Positions 9,040 through 17,728 of a stretch of DNA of 40,572 nucleotides are shown here, piece after piece. Position 1 is the first letter of the stretch. Each line of letters opens with the position of its first letter. The translations under genes were made by a program, and so were the position numbers. The DNA comes from Alphaproteobacteria bacterium (GTDB lineage Bacteria; Pseudomonadota; Alphaproteobacteria; Rhizobiales; Beijerinckiaceae), in assembly GCA_016870035.1 (NCBI GenBank), contig VGCJ01000010.1, positions 1 to 40,572 on the forward strand. The letters run 5' to 3'. The notes under the pieces are model-generated. The model searched no databases, was not told the origin of the DNA, and worked only from the letters and a program-made list of their open reading frames with translations.

Positions 9040-9062
9040 GCAGGCACGGCGACGTGCGGGGC

Positions 9063-9341
9063 TTAGAAGTTTCCCGAGGCTGCCTCTTTTAAAATCAGCT
9101 TCTCGATCGTCAGATCTGAGACGGCTCTGCGAAGGCGACTGTTCTCGGCCTCAAGCTCCTTAAGCCGTTTCACCTGATCGCCTTTCAGGCCGCCATATTC
9201 TGATCGCCAACGATAATAAGTAACTTCCGTAACGCCTATCGATCTTACAGCCTCAGCCACCGGCCGACCTTGTGCTGTGAGAACTTCCACCTGCCGAAGT
9301 TTGGCGACGATTTCTTCCGCCTTGTGCCTTTTCCTAGCCAT
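9063..9341 (-). CDS. IS3-family transposase OrfA (DNA-binding subunit)
   Basis: A protein of 92 residues with an HTH_Tnp_1 helix-turn-helix (KAEEIVAKLRQ to YYRWRSEYGGL), then a leucine-zipper-like helix (QVKRLKELEAENSRLRRAVSDLTIEKLIL) used for multimerisation. The sequence is typical of the IS407 group. I chose the ATG at 9341 because AGGAGG sits about 7 bases upstream; an ATG six bases earlier would leave almost no spacing. OrfA recognises the terminal repeats, and it is fused to OrfB by frameshifting near its end. Confidence 0.92.
   Translation of the reverse strand: MARKRHKAEEIVAKLRQVEVLTAQGRPVAEAVRSIGVTEVTYYRWRSEYGGLKGDQVKRLKELEAENSRLRRAVSDLTIEKLILKEAASGNF
9069..9075 (-). promoter_or_regulatory. 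Programmed -1 frameshift slippery heptamer in the IS
   Basis: On the - strand the orfA frame reads TCG GGA AAC TTC TAA. G GGA AAC is a canonical X XXY YYZ slippery heptamer six bases before the orfA stop. A -1 slip gives Gly-Lys-Leu-Leu-Ser-Pro, which runs directly into the orfB frame, as expected for OrfAB production in IS3-family elements. That slippage occurs is inferred from family knowledge. Confidence 0.75.
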
Positions 9342-9406
9342 GCGCATTCCTCCTCAAGGCTCATAAGCCATACATCAGGGAGGACCACTTTTCAGGGGGC
9401 AGGCCA

Positions 9407-9591
9407 ACTTTCTTCTCGACAAGCCGCGTCTCGACCGCTTCCTTTGCGATTTCCGCGCAATGGTGGGCATCGCGAATGGTGACTTCATCAGCGTACGCAA
9501 GACCCGAAAAACCGAAAAGGCTTATTATTGTGAGAAGTGAGCGGAGCGGCTTCGCGGTCGAACGGGAAAGGCAATGCATCACGCGTGACAT
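9407..9591 (-). pseudogene. Truncated gene for a small exported protein, cut by the insertion sequence
   Basis: Reading leftwards from an ATG at 9591, a signal peptide (LRSLLTIISLFGFSGLAYA, then DEV) is followed by IRDAHHCAEIAKEAVETRLVEKKVG, after which the frame enters the right inverted repeat of the insertion sequence and ends within it after about 13 foreign residues. No continuation of the frame is recognisable in the 120 bases on the far side of the element, so the 3' part seems to have been lost. I do not recognise the family. The presence of one Cys and paired His just after the signal sequence is all that can be said. It lies just downstream of the tRNA-Thr on the same strand. Confidence 0.7.
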
Positions 9592-9607
9592 CACTGGTTC
9601 AAATTAA

Positions 9608-9683
9608 TGGTGCCGCTTGCGTGACTTGAACACGCGACCCCAGCTTTACGAAAGCTGTGCTCTACCAACTGAGCTAAAGCGGC
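9608..9683 (-). tRNA. tRNA-Thr, anticodon CGT
   Basis: The - strand folds into a full cloverleaf. The acceptor stem is GCCGCTT/AAGCGGC with discriminator A and an encoded CCA (9608-9610). The D-arm stem is GCTC/GAGC, the anticodon stem CAGCT/AGCTG with loop TTCGTAA, and the T-arm GCGTG-TTCAAGT-CACGC. Bases 34-36 are CGT, which reads the threonine codon ACG. All stems are perfectly paired, and it looks functional despite the insertion sequence 200 bases away. Confidence 0.97.
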
Positions 9684-9879
9684 AATAGGGCGCTGTTTAC
9701 ATGAATTTTCGCTGATTTCCTACCCCCTTCTCTCGCGACGGATTGTGGGGCACGGGATCTATCAGCATTCGCGCCGTTATGCTGCTAACATATTGATTTA
9801 ATGAATTTTTCTATTTTGATTTTGCGACTCTGCGTTACGCTTCGCATCATCGGCACAACAAATGGGAAAGGAGGTTGCC

Positions 9880-10149
9880 GTGGAGGATGACGCATTTTTG
9901 AAACAGCTTGAAGGCTATGGTCTGGCAACCGCCGACATTCTTTATCGTCTGTCGGATCATCCGAAAATTTTACAGACTTTTGTCTGGCAAACTTATGATC
10001 TCGCGCCGGAATTTCCGGAGCTTAAAAAGGTTCTCGATTTTTGGTCGCATTCAATTGAAGGCGCGATTCATTTGGTGCGCGTCGCTCATGAGAAACTCAT
10101 CAAGTCTGCGGAATTGCGGCTTGTTGGTCACCAATTCCGTTTGCATTGA
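9880..10149 (+). CDS. usg: Usg family protein
   Basis: An 89-residue cytoplasmic protein of the Usg family, which is conserved in Alphaproteobacteria, especially rhizobia, but has no established function. The name comes from genes found near tryptophan genes, and there are no trp genes here. Recognisable segments are LEGYGLATADILYRLSDHP, LQTFVWQTYDLAPEFPEL, LDFWSHSIEG and the C-terminal GHQFRLH. I chose the GTG at 9880 because a near-perfect Shine-Dalgarno AAAGGAGG (9867-9874) lies 5 bases upstream; the ATG at 9862 would place that site inside the gene. Confidence 0.87.
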   Translation: MEDDAFLKQLEGYGLATADILYRLSDHPKILQTFVWQTYDLAPEFPELKKVLDFWSHSIEGAIHLVRVAHEKLIKSAELRLVGHQFRLH

Positions 10150-10196
10150 GCGCTCTTCCGCTTTTTGAATGGAAAGCGTTCTGAGTTCTTGATTGA

Positions 10197-10242
10197 GCAT
10201 CATCTTTGTCCGCCAACCGGTACCCACTTAGCGGGATGATGC
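10197..10242. repeat. Palindromic intergenic repeat resembling rhizobial RIME/Bru-RS elements
   Basis: Perfect outer arms GCATCAT (10197-10203) and ATGATGC (10236-10242) enclose inner partly paired sequence with CCGCCAACCGGTACCCACTT and then GCGGG. The layout of GCATCAT, TCCG, AACCGGTACCCACTT and CGGGATGATGC closely resembles the abundant mosaic palindromes of Hyphomicrobiales that I recognise from memory. It lies between the convergent usg and pirin genes, where such repeats usually occur, and could also act as a terminator. This is the only copy I found in the window. Confidence 0.65.
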
Positions 10243-10243
10243 T

Positions 10244-11161
10244 TTAGCGCATCACGCCTTCTTTGATGAAAGTGCCGTTTTGCAATTCACGCACGGCGGT
10301 CATCAACTCCTCGCGCGTGTTCATCACAATCGGTCCATGCCAAGCCACCGGTTCGCGGATCGGTGCGCCTGAGACGAGTAAGAACCGCACGCCATGCTCG
10401 CCCGCTTGCACGACGATTTCATCGCCTTCGCCAAACACAACAAGTGTACGATTGCCGCTCATATCGCGCACATGCACTTCTTCGCCGTCGACTTCCTTTT
10501 CAACCAATACACCAAAGGGTTTTGACGCATCACGGAATGTCGCCGAACCTTCGAAAATATAGGCAAAAGCGGAGCGATACGTATCAACCGGTAACACTTT
10601 ACGTTTGCCTGGTGGCACAAAGACATCGAGATATTGCGGATCGGCTGCAATCCCATCAACAGGGCCTTTTTTGCCCCAGAATTCACCCACCACTACGCGC
10701 ACAGCTGTGCCGTCATCATCCACGATTTCGGGGATCTCTTTTGATTTCACATCTTGGTAGCGTGGGCTCGTCATTTTCAAATGCGAAGGCAGATTGGCCC
10801 ATAGCTGAAAGCCATGCATGCGGCCTTTGCTGTCGCCCTTCGGCATTTCCTGATGGAGAATGCCTGAGCCGGCCGTCATCCATTGCACATCGCCTGCATC
10901 GAGCGTGCCGCGATTGCCGAGGCTGTCGCCATGTTCGACTTCGCCGGCGAGCACATAAGTGATCGTCTCAATGCCGCGATGCGGATGCCAAGGAAATCCG
11001 TGCACATAATTTTCTGGCCGATCATTGCGGAAATCATCCATCATCAGAAACGGATCTGTGAGGCTCGGATCCCCAAAGCCGAAGACGCGCTGCAAGCTCA
11101 CGCCCGCACCTTCAAGATGCGGGGTTGTTCCGGAGATATGGCGAACGGGGCGGATGGACAT
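10244..11161 (-). CDS. Pirin family protein
   Basis: A 305-residue bicupin of the pirin family. The N-terminal cupin carries the metal site in the order HPHRGIETITYVLAGEVEHGDSLG and then GILHQE, which supplies the usual His-His-His-Glu ligand set. The C-terminal pirin domain begins after about residue 180. Several bacterial pirins act as quercetin 2,3-dioxygenases or as regulators; which applies here cannot be decided from sequence. The ATG at 11161 is preceded by GAGGGA with 7-base spacing, better than the TTG at 11176. The decayed DMT gene ends just upstream in the same direction. Confidence 0.92.
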   Translation of the reverse strand: MSIRPVRHISGTTPHLEGAGVSLQRVFGFGDPSLTDPFLMMDDFRNDRPENYVHGFPWHPHRGIETITYVLAGEVEHGDSLGNRGTLDAGDVQWMTAGSGILHQEMPKGDSKGRMHGFQLWANLPSHLKMTSPRYQDVKSKEIPEIVDDDGTAVRVVVGEFWGKKGPVDGIAADPQYLDVFVPPGKRKVLPVDTYRSAFAYIFEGSATFRDASKPFGVLVEKEVDGEEVHVRDMSGNRTLVVFGEGDEIVVQAGEHGVRFLLVSGAPIREPVAWHGPIVMNTREELMTAVRELQNGTFIKEGVMR

Positions 11162-11172
11162 GGCGCGGTCCC

Positions 11173-12209
11173 TCAAAAGTTACGAGAATGATGTTGCGCC
11201 TGACATAGGGCCCAGCCCTCGTCTTTGGAAGCGCTGCGGATTGCCGCGCTGCAAGCGGCCTCTCGCATTACCGAAAGCGAGTGGCGTATCAGGCCTTTTT
11301 GCGCGGCGCGCGCGGCAAAATAAGTCCCGGCGGAGACGAGGACCATACCGATGATCAGCGGTACTGTGAGAGGCTCGCCGAGTAGAGGCACGGCGGCAAG
11401 GCCGGAGATGATTGGCACGAGGCCAATCATTACGCCTGTCCGTTCAGCGCCCAGACGTTCAACCGCGCGCAAGAAAAAGAGCATCGCCAGAATCGTCGGC
11501 CCGATGCCTTGATAAAGCCCCTGCAACAGGATCATCGACCATGACACGTCCATGATCCCTTTCGGCGTAAAGAGTAAGTAAAGCGGTAAATAAATGAGCG
11601 CCGAAGCAAGGCAAAGAAATCGTGTCAACAACCATGGGTCATAGGCCCATTTCTTCGCATAGACACTATAGACAGCCCAGACGACCGAAACGCTCAAGAG
11701 CAGTGCATCACCGATAAGAATTTCGATATTGATATTACCATCCAGAAAATTTGGACCAGCAACAAAGATCACACCAAGCGCAATGGGCAAAAGCGTGATC
11801 ACGCGGGCGCGATCAGGCCGCGCGCCTAAAATGAAAAAGTCAGCGATCGTTACGATGAAAGGCTGCGTGCCCGGCGAGAGAATTCCACCATGCGCAGCCG
11901 GCGCCAATTTCAACGCGGAATAGATCAGCACCAAAAAGCCTACACCGCCGAGCATTGCGAGTGTCCAGAGGCGCGTGTCACGCCATACGGTGCGGGGAAG
12001 GTTCAACGAAAAAGGGAGAAGAAAAAAGAGCCGAAGGCCAAGCGTAACGCAGAGATATCCCACCCCGTCAGTGCGGATTTTCCACCAAGACGTGAGATCA
12101 CCATAAAGCCAGACTAAATTGCAACCGTGCCTAATGCCGCGAGATAACCGCTCAGCAACGAGTGTTGTGGGTTTGATTTTGATGAAGTTTCTGGGTGATC
12201 TACCGACAC
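11173..12209 (-). pseudogene. DMT (EamA) transporter pseudogene with an in-frame TAG and a frameshift
   Basis: Two EamA repeats of a drug/metabolite-transporter permease are recognisable, but not in one frame. Starting near a GTG at 12209, the frame reads SGYLAALGTVAI, then TAG (12114-12116), then SGFMVISRLGGKSALTGWDISALRLAFGS. Relatives typically have Ile-Trp-Ser at that point, so TGG probably became TAG. At a run of six A (12022-12027, T on the coding strand) the reading shifts: one extra T would join the first frame smoothly to FFLLPFSLNLPRTVWRDTRLWTLAM and the long intact remainder. Two lesions within 100 bases argue for a pseudogene, though a shortened protein from an internal start cannot be ruled out. 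The last 40 or so residues also look non-family. Confidence 0.85.
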
Positions 12210-12341
12210 GAATTTTTCCAATTACAAGACTGTGATTACGACACGAGCGTTAGGCATGCATGAGGAAAGAGAGAAGATCGCTTGGTGCACGGGTGATGCG
12301 CATCTCTGTGACGTCTTGAATTCATAACCCTTTGCAGAGCG

Positions 12342-13874
12342 CTAAGGCTTGGGCTTTTCATTCGGCACTAAGTCCGAGTGAAGTCCCGGATCATCGGGTG
12401 AATGGGAGAGGGGAAAAATTACCACGCCACGCGAGGGATGTTTTGCTTTGGGTTCCGTCTCTTCAATGGGCTCTAGCCCCTCTTTTATATCGAGAAAGCT
12501 ACGTGCCGATAAAGTCCCGCGTGTTTCATTTCGTGATGATGCGTGCTCGATTCCACGCAAAGCGGTATTCAAAATTGTCGTCAGGCGATCTGATGAAACC
12601 GTTTCGGGAACTTTGGCCCAGTGCACTTGATCCAGCTTTTTGCTGATCGGCGAAAGCGGCGCCCAATGATCAAGAACAAGACCATCGCCAATCCAGGCCT
12701 CATCACGTGGCGCATGCGTCGCGCGTTGTAACCATTCGCGGGTTAATCCTTTTTGGCTTTGATCAAGCTCCTCGAGCTCGGCCATTAAAAGACACGCACG
12801 AATCGTCGGGTTATTATCGATCAGAGGCTTCGCTATTTCACGTGCGAGATCAAATTCACGAGCATCCATTGCGGCTCGCGCAATAATCATCCGGCTTTCA
12901 AAATGTTCCGCGTGAAGACTTTGTAATTTTCTTGCGCGTTGCAATCTTTCGCGGGCCGCATCGCCGGAGCGGACAGACAAATAAGCTTCTGCAATTTCGG
13001 GATGCGGTGATTGTTTCCAGGCGTTTTCCAGATCGCGTGAGGCTTTGCGAAAATCACCACGGCGTGCATAAAGTCTTCCAAGAACAATATGCGCCATGAC
13101 GAGATCGCTCGAAAGCTTCACCGCTTCTTGAACATTGTTTAACGCGCCTTCAGGATCATGCGATTCGTAAGCCAACGCCCGAGCCGTAAGGATGACGGCT
13201 CTTATCCGTTTGGCTTTGGCTTTTTTGAAACCTGCGCGGCCACGATCAAACGCAAGAAGCGCTTTATCAAATTCATTCTCGGCAACGAAATAATCAACCA
13301 GCGCTTCAGTCGCCCAAGTGGCTTTGGAAGAAAAGGCGAGCGCATCATCAGCATAAAGAATGGCATGAACCACATCACCTGCGCGCTGCGCTTCGATGAA
13401 CAGTCCCCGTAATCCTAACAGTCTTGTTTCAGGATCACCTAACATGTCCTCAAAAGCACGATCCGCTTTGATACGATTGCCGTCAAATTGCGCCGATTGT
13501 GCAGAGAGCAATAGCGTCAAAGGCTCCTTACCAAGGAGACGCTGCGCTTCCTCGGCATTTTTGCGAGCGAGCGTCGCATCACCCGCACCAAGCGCGATCA
13601 TGCCACGCGAAAGAGCATGATGGCCTTTATGTTTTTTACGACTCGAAAGGCCCAGAGAAATAAGTTCAGGGATGCGAAATATAAATCGAATGATCGACCA
13701 TAATGATGCAAGAACGACCGTCACCGCGAGAACAGAAGCAACACCGAAGGTGAGCGTTGTCTCAAAGTGATAGCCGAGCATTATCAGAGAGATAGAGCCA
13801 TCAATATCTGAAAGAAGCGAGAGGCCTAAAGCCGCCGCCGTCAAAACACCAATGAGTAGAATGAGTCTCATCAT
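12342..13874 (-). CDS. hemY: HemY-like TPR membrane protein of the heme cluster
   Basis: A 510-residue protein with two N-terminal transmembrane helices (about 4-22 and 40-65), the HemY_N region (GYHFETTLTFGVASVLAV) and then TPR repeats over most of its length (for example ALSRGMIALGAGDATLARKNAEEA and LGRLYARRGDFRKASRDLENAW). This proteobacterial HemY is linked by gene context to late heme synthesis but is not the protoporphyrinogen oxidase also called HemY in Gram-positives. Its exact role is unsettled. The start overlaps the preceding gene's stop (ATGA), and it is the last gene of the hemC-hemD-mitofilin-hemY run. It ends in TAG, which shows that TAG is a normal stop here. Confidence 0.9.
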   Translation of the reverse strand: MMRLILLIGVLTAAALGLSLLSDIDGSISLIMLGYHFETTLTFGVASVLAVTVVLASLWSIIRFIFRIPELISLGLSSRKKHKGHHALSRGMIALGAGDATLARKNAEEAQRLLGKEPLTLLLSAQSAQFDGNRIKADRAFEDMLGDPETRLLGLRGLFIEAQRAGDVVHAILYADDALAFSSKATWATEALVDYFVAENEFDKALLAFDRGRAGFKKAKAKRIRAVILTARALAYESHDPEGALNNVQEAVKLSSDLVMAHIVLGRLYARRGDFRKASRDLENAWKQSPHPEIAEAYLSVRSGDAARERLQRARKLQSLHAEHFESRMIIARAAMDAREFDLAREIAKPLIDNNPTIRACLLMAELEELDQSQKGLTREWLQRATHAPRDEAWIGDGLVLDHWAPLSPISKKLDQVHWAKVPETVSSDRLTTILNTALRGIEHASSRNETRGTLSARSFLDIKEGLEPIEETEPKAKHPSRGVVIFPLSHSPDDPGLHSDLVPNEKPKP

Positions 13875-14866
13875 GGCGTTGCACTTTTCGCAATTAGTTG
13901 ATCCATCACAAGTGTGATCAGCTGATCAACCACCTTCGATCGATTGTCTTGCTGAGGTGAGAGCTTTGCTTTCGATTTTTTTTCAACTGGGGAGATCGTA
14001 ACAAGATGTGATAACGCTCCCCAAAGGCGATCACTCCACTCAGCCGACGTTGAATTTAGAGTGGATTGACTCTGTGGTGTTTGAATCGAAGGTTTTTTGA
14101 AGTCAACGATGTCAAGAGCGAGAGCTTGTAGAGCATCACTAGGAATGAAAGAAAAATTCAAAGTTTTGAGAGCGGCAACTTCTTGCATAATAGATTCAGT
14201 TTTTGAAATTTTGTTTTTTACACTGAGCAGAATCACAAGACCCGTTGTGAGTTTTGATCGTTCATCAGATTTGGCAACAGACGTTTCCGTCTTTAACATA
14301 TCGATACGGGTGTTGAGTGCATCGATCCTTGCAACAATTTCTGAAATATTTTCCGATGAAGGCGTACTAGATGTTGCCTCTAAAGATTTCTGCGTCGACG
14401 CCAAGACCTCCGAGAGCGCTTTTTGTGCTACGGAGAGTTCCGTAAGCTTTTGATTCTGGCGCGTGAGAATCTCTTCAAGCGTCCCAAATTTTTTATCAAA
14501 ACTCCGGCTGTGTTGCTCAAGCGCCGAGGCGCGGTCAGCCGTTGAAAAGAGTGATTGGTTGGCTTCAAGCGTTGAAAGCCTCAAAGACACATCATCTTTG
14601 GATTTTGTCGGCAGTGCGATAATCAGAAATGTCGCCACCGTGCCCGCAATGGCGCCGGCAAGTGCACCAAGCACTAGGGGCCCGGCGATTGTGGCATGTG
14701 ATTGATGAAACATAGCGGACGACTCTTCTCTTCGAGCAGAAGACGATCCCGATACGGATGCGTCGTTGGGCGCATCGGCTTTGAGATCGATGATGGGTGG
14801 GACTGCGCGGCCCGCGCGGCGTCGCACCGGATCTGGCTCAGCGCGTTCGGGGGCGTCGTCACTCAT
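13871..14866 (-). CDS. Alphaproteobacterial mitofilin (Mic60-like) protein, COG4223 type
   Basis: A 331-residue inner-membrane protein with an acidic/Arg-rich cytoplasmic N-terminus, one transmembrane helix (about residues 62-87, GPLVLGALAGAIAGTVATFLIIAL), a long coiled coil (about 95-215) and a short C-terminal region with conserved hydrophobic helices. Its position between hemD and hemY is where alphaproteobacterial Mic60, the ancestor of the mitochondrial cristae organiser, is usually encoded. Family members remodel inner membranes. The coiled coil gives little sequence signal and the C-terminal domain looks short, so the assignment depends strongly on gene order. Confidence 0.8.
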   Translation of the reverse strand: MSDDAPERAEPDPVRRRAGRAVPPIIDLKADAPNDASVSGSSSARREESSAMFHQSHATIAGPLVLGALAGAIAGTVATFLIIALPTKSKDDVSLRLSTLEANQSLFSTADRASALEQHSRSFDKKFGTLEEILTRQNQKLTELSVAQKALSEVLASTQKSLEATSSTPSSENISEIVARIDALNTRIDMLKTETSVAKSDERSKLTTGLVILLSVKNKISKTESIMQEVAALKTLNFSFIPSDALQALALDIVDFKKPSIQTPQSQSTLNSTSAEWSDRLWGALSHLVTISPVEKKSKAKLSPQQDNRSKVVDQLITLVMDQLIAKSATP

Positions 14867-14914
14867 AGGGGCGGTCTCGTATCCGATTCGAGCCCCACCA
14901 TCGCTCGTTAAAGT

Positions 14915-15622
14915 TTAGGTTTCCTTGATATGGAGCAGGTTCAGAACATCTTCTTCGCTGGGTTTTGTGGCAACCAGAAACTGCGAATAGTCATTTTCAC
15001 GGAGCGGCACGGCGACATCTTCTGAAAGACAGAGATGGGTTAAGCCCCGCAAAGTCGAGGAAAGCCCTGCTTTTTCTGCCGCCACGAGTAAAGATTCCAC
15101 GCTGGCGCGTGAAAAATGCAGCGCCTTGTCGCATGTTTCGACCGAGGCGCGTGCGCCATCCGGCCAGGGATCAACGGGAATTGTCCGATAAAGCTCGGTC
15201 ACAAGGGGCTCAAATCCGGACGCTCTAAGCCCTTCTTCAATATAGGGTTTGCGTGGTGTGCCGGTGAGATAGAGGAGGGTGGCGGAGGGTTTAAGGGAAG
15301 AGGCGACGAGTTTCACCAATGCACGCCCGTCGCCCGTGCCTGTATTGACGGAGGTGAACCCCGACGCTCGCGCGACTGAAGCTGTTTTTTCGCCCACGCA
15401 GTAAATCGGCACGTGAAGAAGGCGCATTCGTGCGTCGTCGGGCAAATGCCGGATCGCATTGGCGCTCGAGATCAGCACGGCATTAAAGGGCGTTGGTGGA
15501 GGTGTCTGCTCCGTTGATGTGATGGCCGTCACGGGCGCCAAGACCGCATCAACGCCTTTATTTTTCAGGCGCTCGACGGTTTTCACGCCATCCTCGATTG
15601 GACGTGTGACGAGAACCTTCAC
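14915..15622 (-). CDS. hemD: Uroporphyrinogen-III synthase
   Basis: HemD closes and rearranges hydroxymethylbilane into uroporphyrinogen III, the branch point to heme, siroheme and cobalamin. The 235-residue length and pattern fit the family: an N-terminal VLVTRPIEDG strand-turn, NAVLISSANAIRHLP, the central IYCVGEKTASVARASGF and LYLTGTPRKP. HemD proteins are weakly conserved, so position right after hemC is important support. The ATG at 15622 overlaps the hemC stop by 4 bases (ATGA). Confidence 0.93.
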   Translation of the reverse strand: MKVLVTRPIEDGVKTVERLKNKGVDAVLAPVTAITSTEQTPPPTPFNAVLISSANAIRHLPDDARMRLLHVPIYCVGEKTASVARASGFTSVNTGTGDGRALVKLVASSLKPSATLLYLTGTPRKPYIEEGLRASGFEPLVTELYRTIPVDPWPDGARASVETCDKALHFSRASVESLLVAAEKAGLSSTLRGLTHLCLSEDVAVPLRENDYSQFLVATKPSEEDVLNLLHIKET

Positions 15623-16551
15623 GCGGCTCCGGTCCTGAGATCGGCTGGCAGAACGGCAAGAATCTCCTCAGCCGCTTTTCTGCCCAAAGCCTCCGCGTCC
15701 GATGCTGGACCTTTCGCCGAAGCACTGAAGCTTCTTTGACCATCATCGCTCAGATACATTCCCGAGAACGAAATGATCCCATCTTTGACCGTCGCATAAC
15801 CGGCAATCGGCGTACGGCATGAACCATCGAGTTTTTTCAAAAAAGCGCGCTCAGTCAAAAGCGCCACTCCCGTATCCACACAGGCAATGGCGGCCACAGC
15901 CTTAGCCGCGCGCTCATCACCCGTGCGCGCCGTGATTGACACGGCCCCTTGACCAAGCGCGGGGGGAAATGTCTCGAGCGGCAAAATGGCGGCGGTTTTA
16001 TCAGCAAGTCCCAATCTTTTGAGGCCCGCGAGCGCCAGCATCGTGGCGTCAACTTCGCCATCCGCTGATTTGCGCAAACGTGTCTCCACATTGCCGCGCA
16101 AAACGGCTGTGCGAATATCGGGCCTGATCCGCTTTACAAGAGCCGCACGGCGCAAGCTCGCCGTGCCGACATGGGCGTTATGCGGCAGATCTTCGATTCG
16201 TGAATAACGCGCTGAAATCAGGCAATCACGCACATCTTCGCGTGGCAGATAGCCGATAATGTCGATCCCTTCAGGCAAAGCAGTCGGCATATCTTTCGCC
16301 GAATGGACCGCAAGATCGATCCGGCCTTCGAGCATCGCTTCATCAAGCTCTTTGGTGAATGCGCCTTTGCCGCCAACCAATGCAGCGCCACTGGCCTGAC
16401 TCATATCGCCCGACGTGCGAATGATTTCGAGTACGACGCCTTCTTCTGGAAGCGACAAAGCGGTTCTAAGACGCGCGGCAACCTCATGAGCCTGCCACAA
16501 AGCGAGGGGACTCCCACGGGTCCCGATTTTAAATGGATTTGACGCCGACAC
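15619..16551 (-). CDS. hemC: Hydroxymethylbilane synthase (porphobilinogen deaminase)
   Basis: HemC joins four porphobilinogen units into hydroxymethylbilane. The 310-residue protein has all hallmarks: [13 protein letters not shown] at the start, the catalytic-Asp region [10 protein letters not shown], the Arg-rich [28 protein letters not shown], and [13 protein letters not shown] with Cys245, which binds the dipyrromethane cofactor. It is the first gene of the - strand heme run and is divergent from tsaD with about 115 bases between them, the arrangement seen in many Rhizobiales. Confidence 0.98.
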   Translation of the reverse strand: MSASNPFKIGTRGSPLALWQAHEVAARLRTALSLPEEGVVLEIIRTSGDMSQASGAALVGGKGAFTKELDEAMLEGRIDLAVHSAKDMPTALPEGIDIIGYLPREDVRDCLISARYSRIEDLPHNAHVGTASLRRAALVKRIRPDIRTAVLRGNVETRLRKSADGEVDATMLALAGLKRLGLADKTAAILPLETFPPALGQGAVSITARTGDERAAKAVAAIACVDTGVALLTERAFLKKLDGSCRTPIAGYATVKDGIISFSGMYLSDDGQRSFSASAKGPASDAEALGRKAAEEILAVLPADLRTGAA

Positions 16552-16666
16552 CTTCGACCTTGCCCTCGTTCTCCCATCATGCGATGTCGGGCGCGCCCGG
16601 TCACCGCTTGGGGCGGACTATAGGGGCTCGTTTTGCCCGGCGATAGGGGCGTTGAAGGCCTTCGCG

Positions 16667-17728
16667 ATGCGTATCCTCGGAATTGAAACCACTTGTGATG
16701 AAACTGCTGCTGCCGTGGTCGAGCGCGACGTCTCCGGACGCGGCCGGATTTTGTCGAATGAAGTGCTGAGCCAAATCGAGGATCACGCGGCCTATGGCGG
16801 GGTCGTGCCGGAAATCGCCGCGCGCGCCCATGTCGAAGTGATGGATCTTCTGGTGAAGCGTGCTTTGGCGAGCGCAGGCGTGGCGCTTAAGGAGATTGAT
16901 GCGATTGCCGCCGCGGCAGGGCCGGGGCTCATTGGCGGTGTGATGGTGGGATTGACGACCGCAAAGGCTTTGGCGCTTGTCGCAAAGAAACCCTTTCTGG
17001 CTGTCAATCATCTTGAAGCGCATGCACTTTCACCGCGTCTTACAGTTGGTGTAGCCTTTCCCTATTTGTTGTTGCTCGCTTCCGGCGGACACACACAGCT
17101 TCTCGTTGTCAACGGCGTTGATGACTATCTGCGTTTAGGGACAACAATCGACGATGCGATTGGCGAAGCCTTCGACAAAGTCGCAAAGATGCTCGGCCTT
17201 ACTTATCCAGGTGGACCCGAAGTCGAACGCTTGGCGAAAGAAGGTAATCCATTGCGCTTTGCATTCCCGCGTCCTTTGATGGGACGCAAAGAGCCAAATT
17301 TTTCTTTGTCCGGATTAAAAACCGCTGTTCGCATCGAAGCTGAAAAAATTACGCCTTTGTCCGAACAAGATGTGCGTGATCTTTGCGCATCCTTTCAAAA
17401 AGCGATTGTTGAAAGCATCATTGATCGCACACGTATGGCGTTTGATCGTCTTGATGAATTGCACATTTCTGTAACTGCGCTTGTGATAGCCGGTGGCGTT
17501 GCTGCCAACCGCGCGATCCGTGCAGGACTCGAAGCTTTAGCGCTTCGCAAAAAATTACCTTTGGTTGCGCCGCCTCACGCACTCTGTACTGATAATGGCG
17601 CGATGATCGCGTGGGCAGGACTTGAGCGTTTTCAGCAAGGCTTGATTGATCCACTTGATTTCGCACCGCGTGCACGTTGGCCTCTCACCGTCACAACCGA
17701 TATAAGGGATAATCAAACCCATGTTTGA
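16667..17728 (+). CDS. tsaD: tRNA N6-adenosine threonylcarbamoyltransferase TsaD
   Basis: TsaD transfers the threonylcarbamoyl group to A37 of ANN-decoding tRNAs to make t6A. The 353-residue protein begins [19 protein letters not shown], has the metal-binding His115 and His119 in [29 protein letters not shown], and the C-terminal [10 protein letters not shown] plus [13 protein letters not shown] chose the ATG at 16667 because the family starts directly at [11 protein letters not shown]; a TTG five codons upstream is unlikely. It overlaps gpsA by 8 bases, suggesting translational coupling. Confidence 0.98.
   Translation: MRILGIETTCDETAAAVVERDVSGRGRILSNEVLSQIEDHAAYGGVVPEIAARAHVEVMDLLVKRALASAGVALKEIDAIAAAAGPGLIGGVMVGLTTAKALALVAKKPFLAVNHLEAHALSPRLTVGVAFPYLLLLASGGHTQLLVVNGVDDYLRLGTTIDDAIGEAFDKVAKMLGLTYPGGPEVERLAKEGNPLRFAFPRPLMGRKEPNFSLSGLKTAVRIEAEKITPLSEQDVRDLCASFQKAIVESIIDRTRMAFDRLDELHISVTALVIAGGVAANRAIRAGLEALALRKKLPLVAPPHALCTDNGAMIAWAGLERFQQGLIDPLDFAPRARWPLTVTTDIRDNQTHV

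Larger units (their letters stand above)
8139..9406 (-). mobile_element. IS3-family insertion sequence, IS407-like group
   Basis: A 1268-bp element with two overlapping transposase frames on the - strand. The ends are imperfect inverted repeats: the left starts TGGCCAGACCCCGTG, and the right, read inward on the - strand, starts TGGCCTGCCCCCTGAAAAGT; both then share AGTG-TCC. Symmetry extends a few bases outside (AGTTGGCC/GGCCAACT), so the exact boundary is uncertain by up to three bases. No matching 4-bp flanking duplication is visible (GAGT on the left, ACTT on the right, and no match if the ends shift), which suggests a neighbouring deletion or recombination after insertion. Both transposase frames are intact, so the copy may still be active. 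Confidence 0.92.

Noticed and set aside
10363-10962. A 199-codon open frame opposite the pirin gene
   Set aside because: Pirin is clearly coding on the other strand with all metal ligands; the opposite frame has the composition of a reverse translation.
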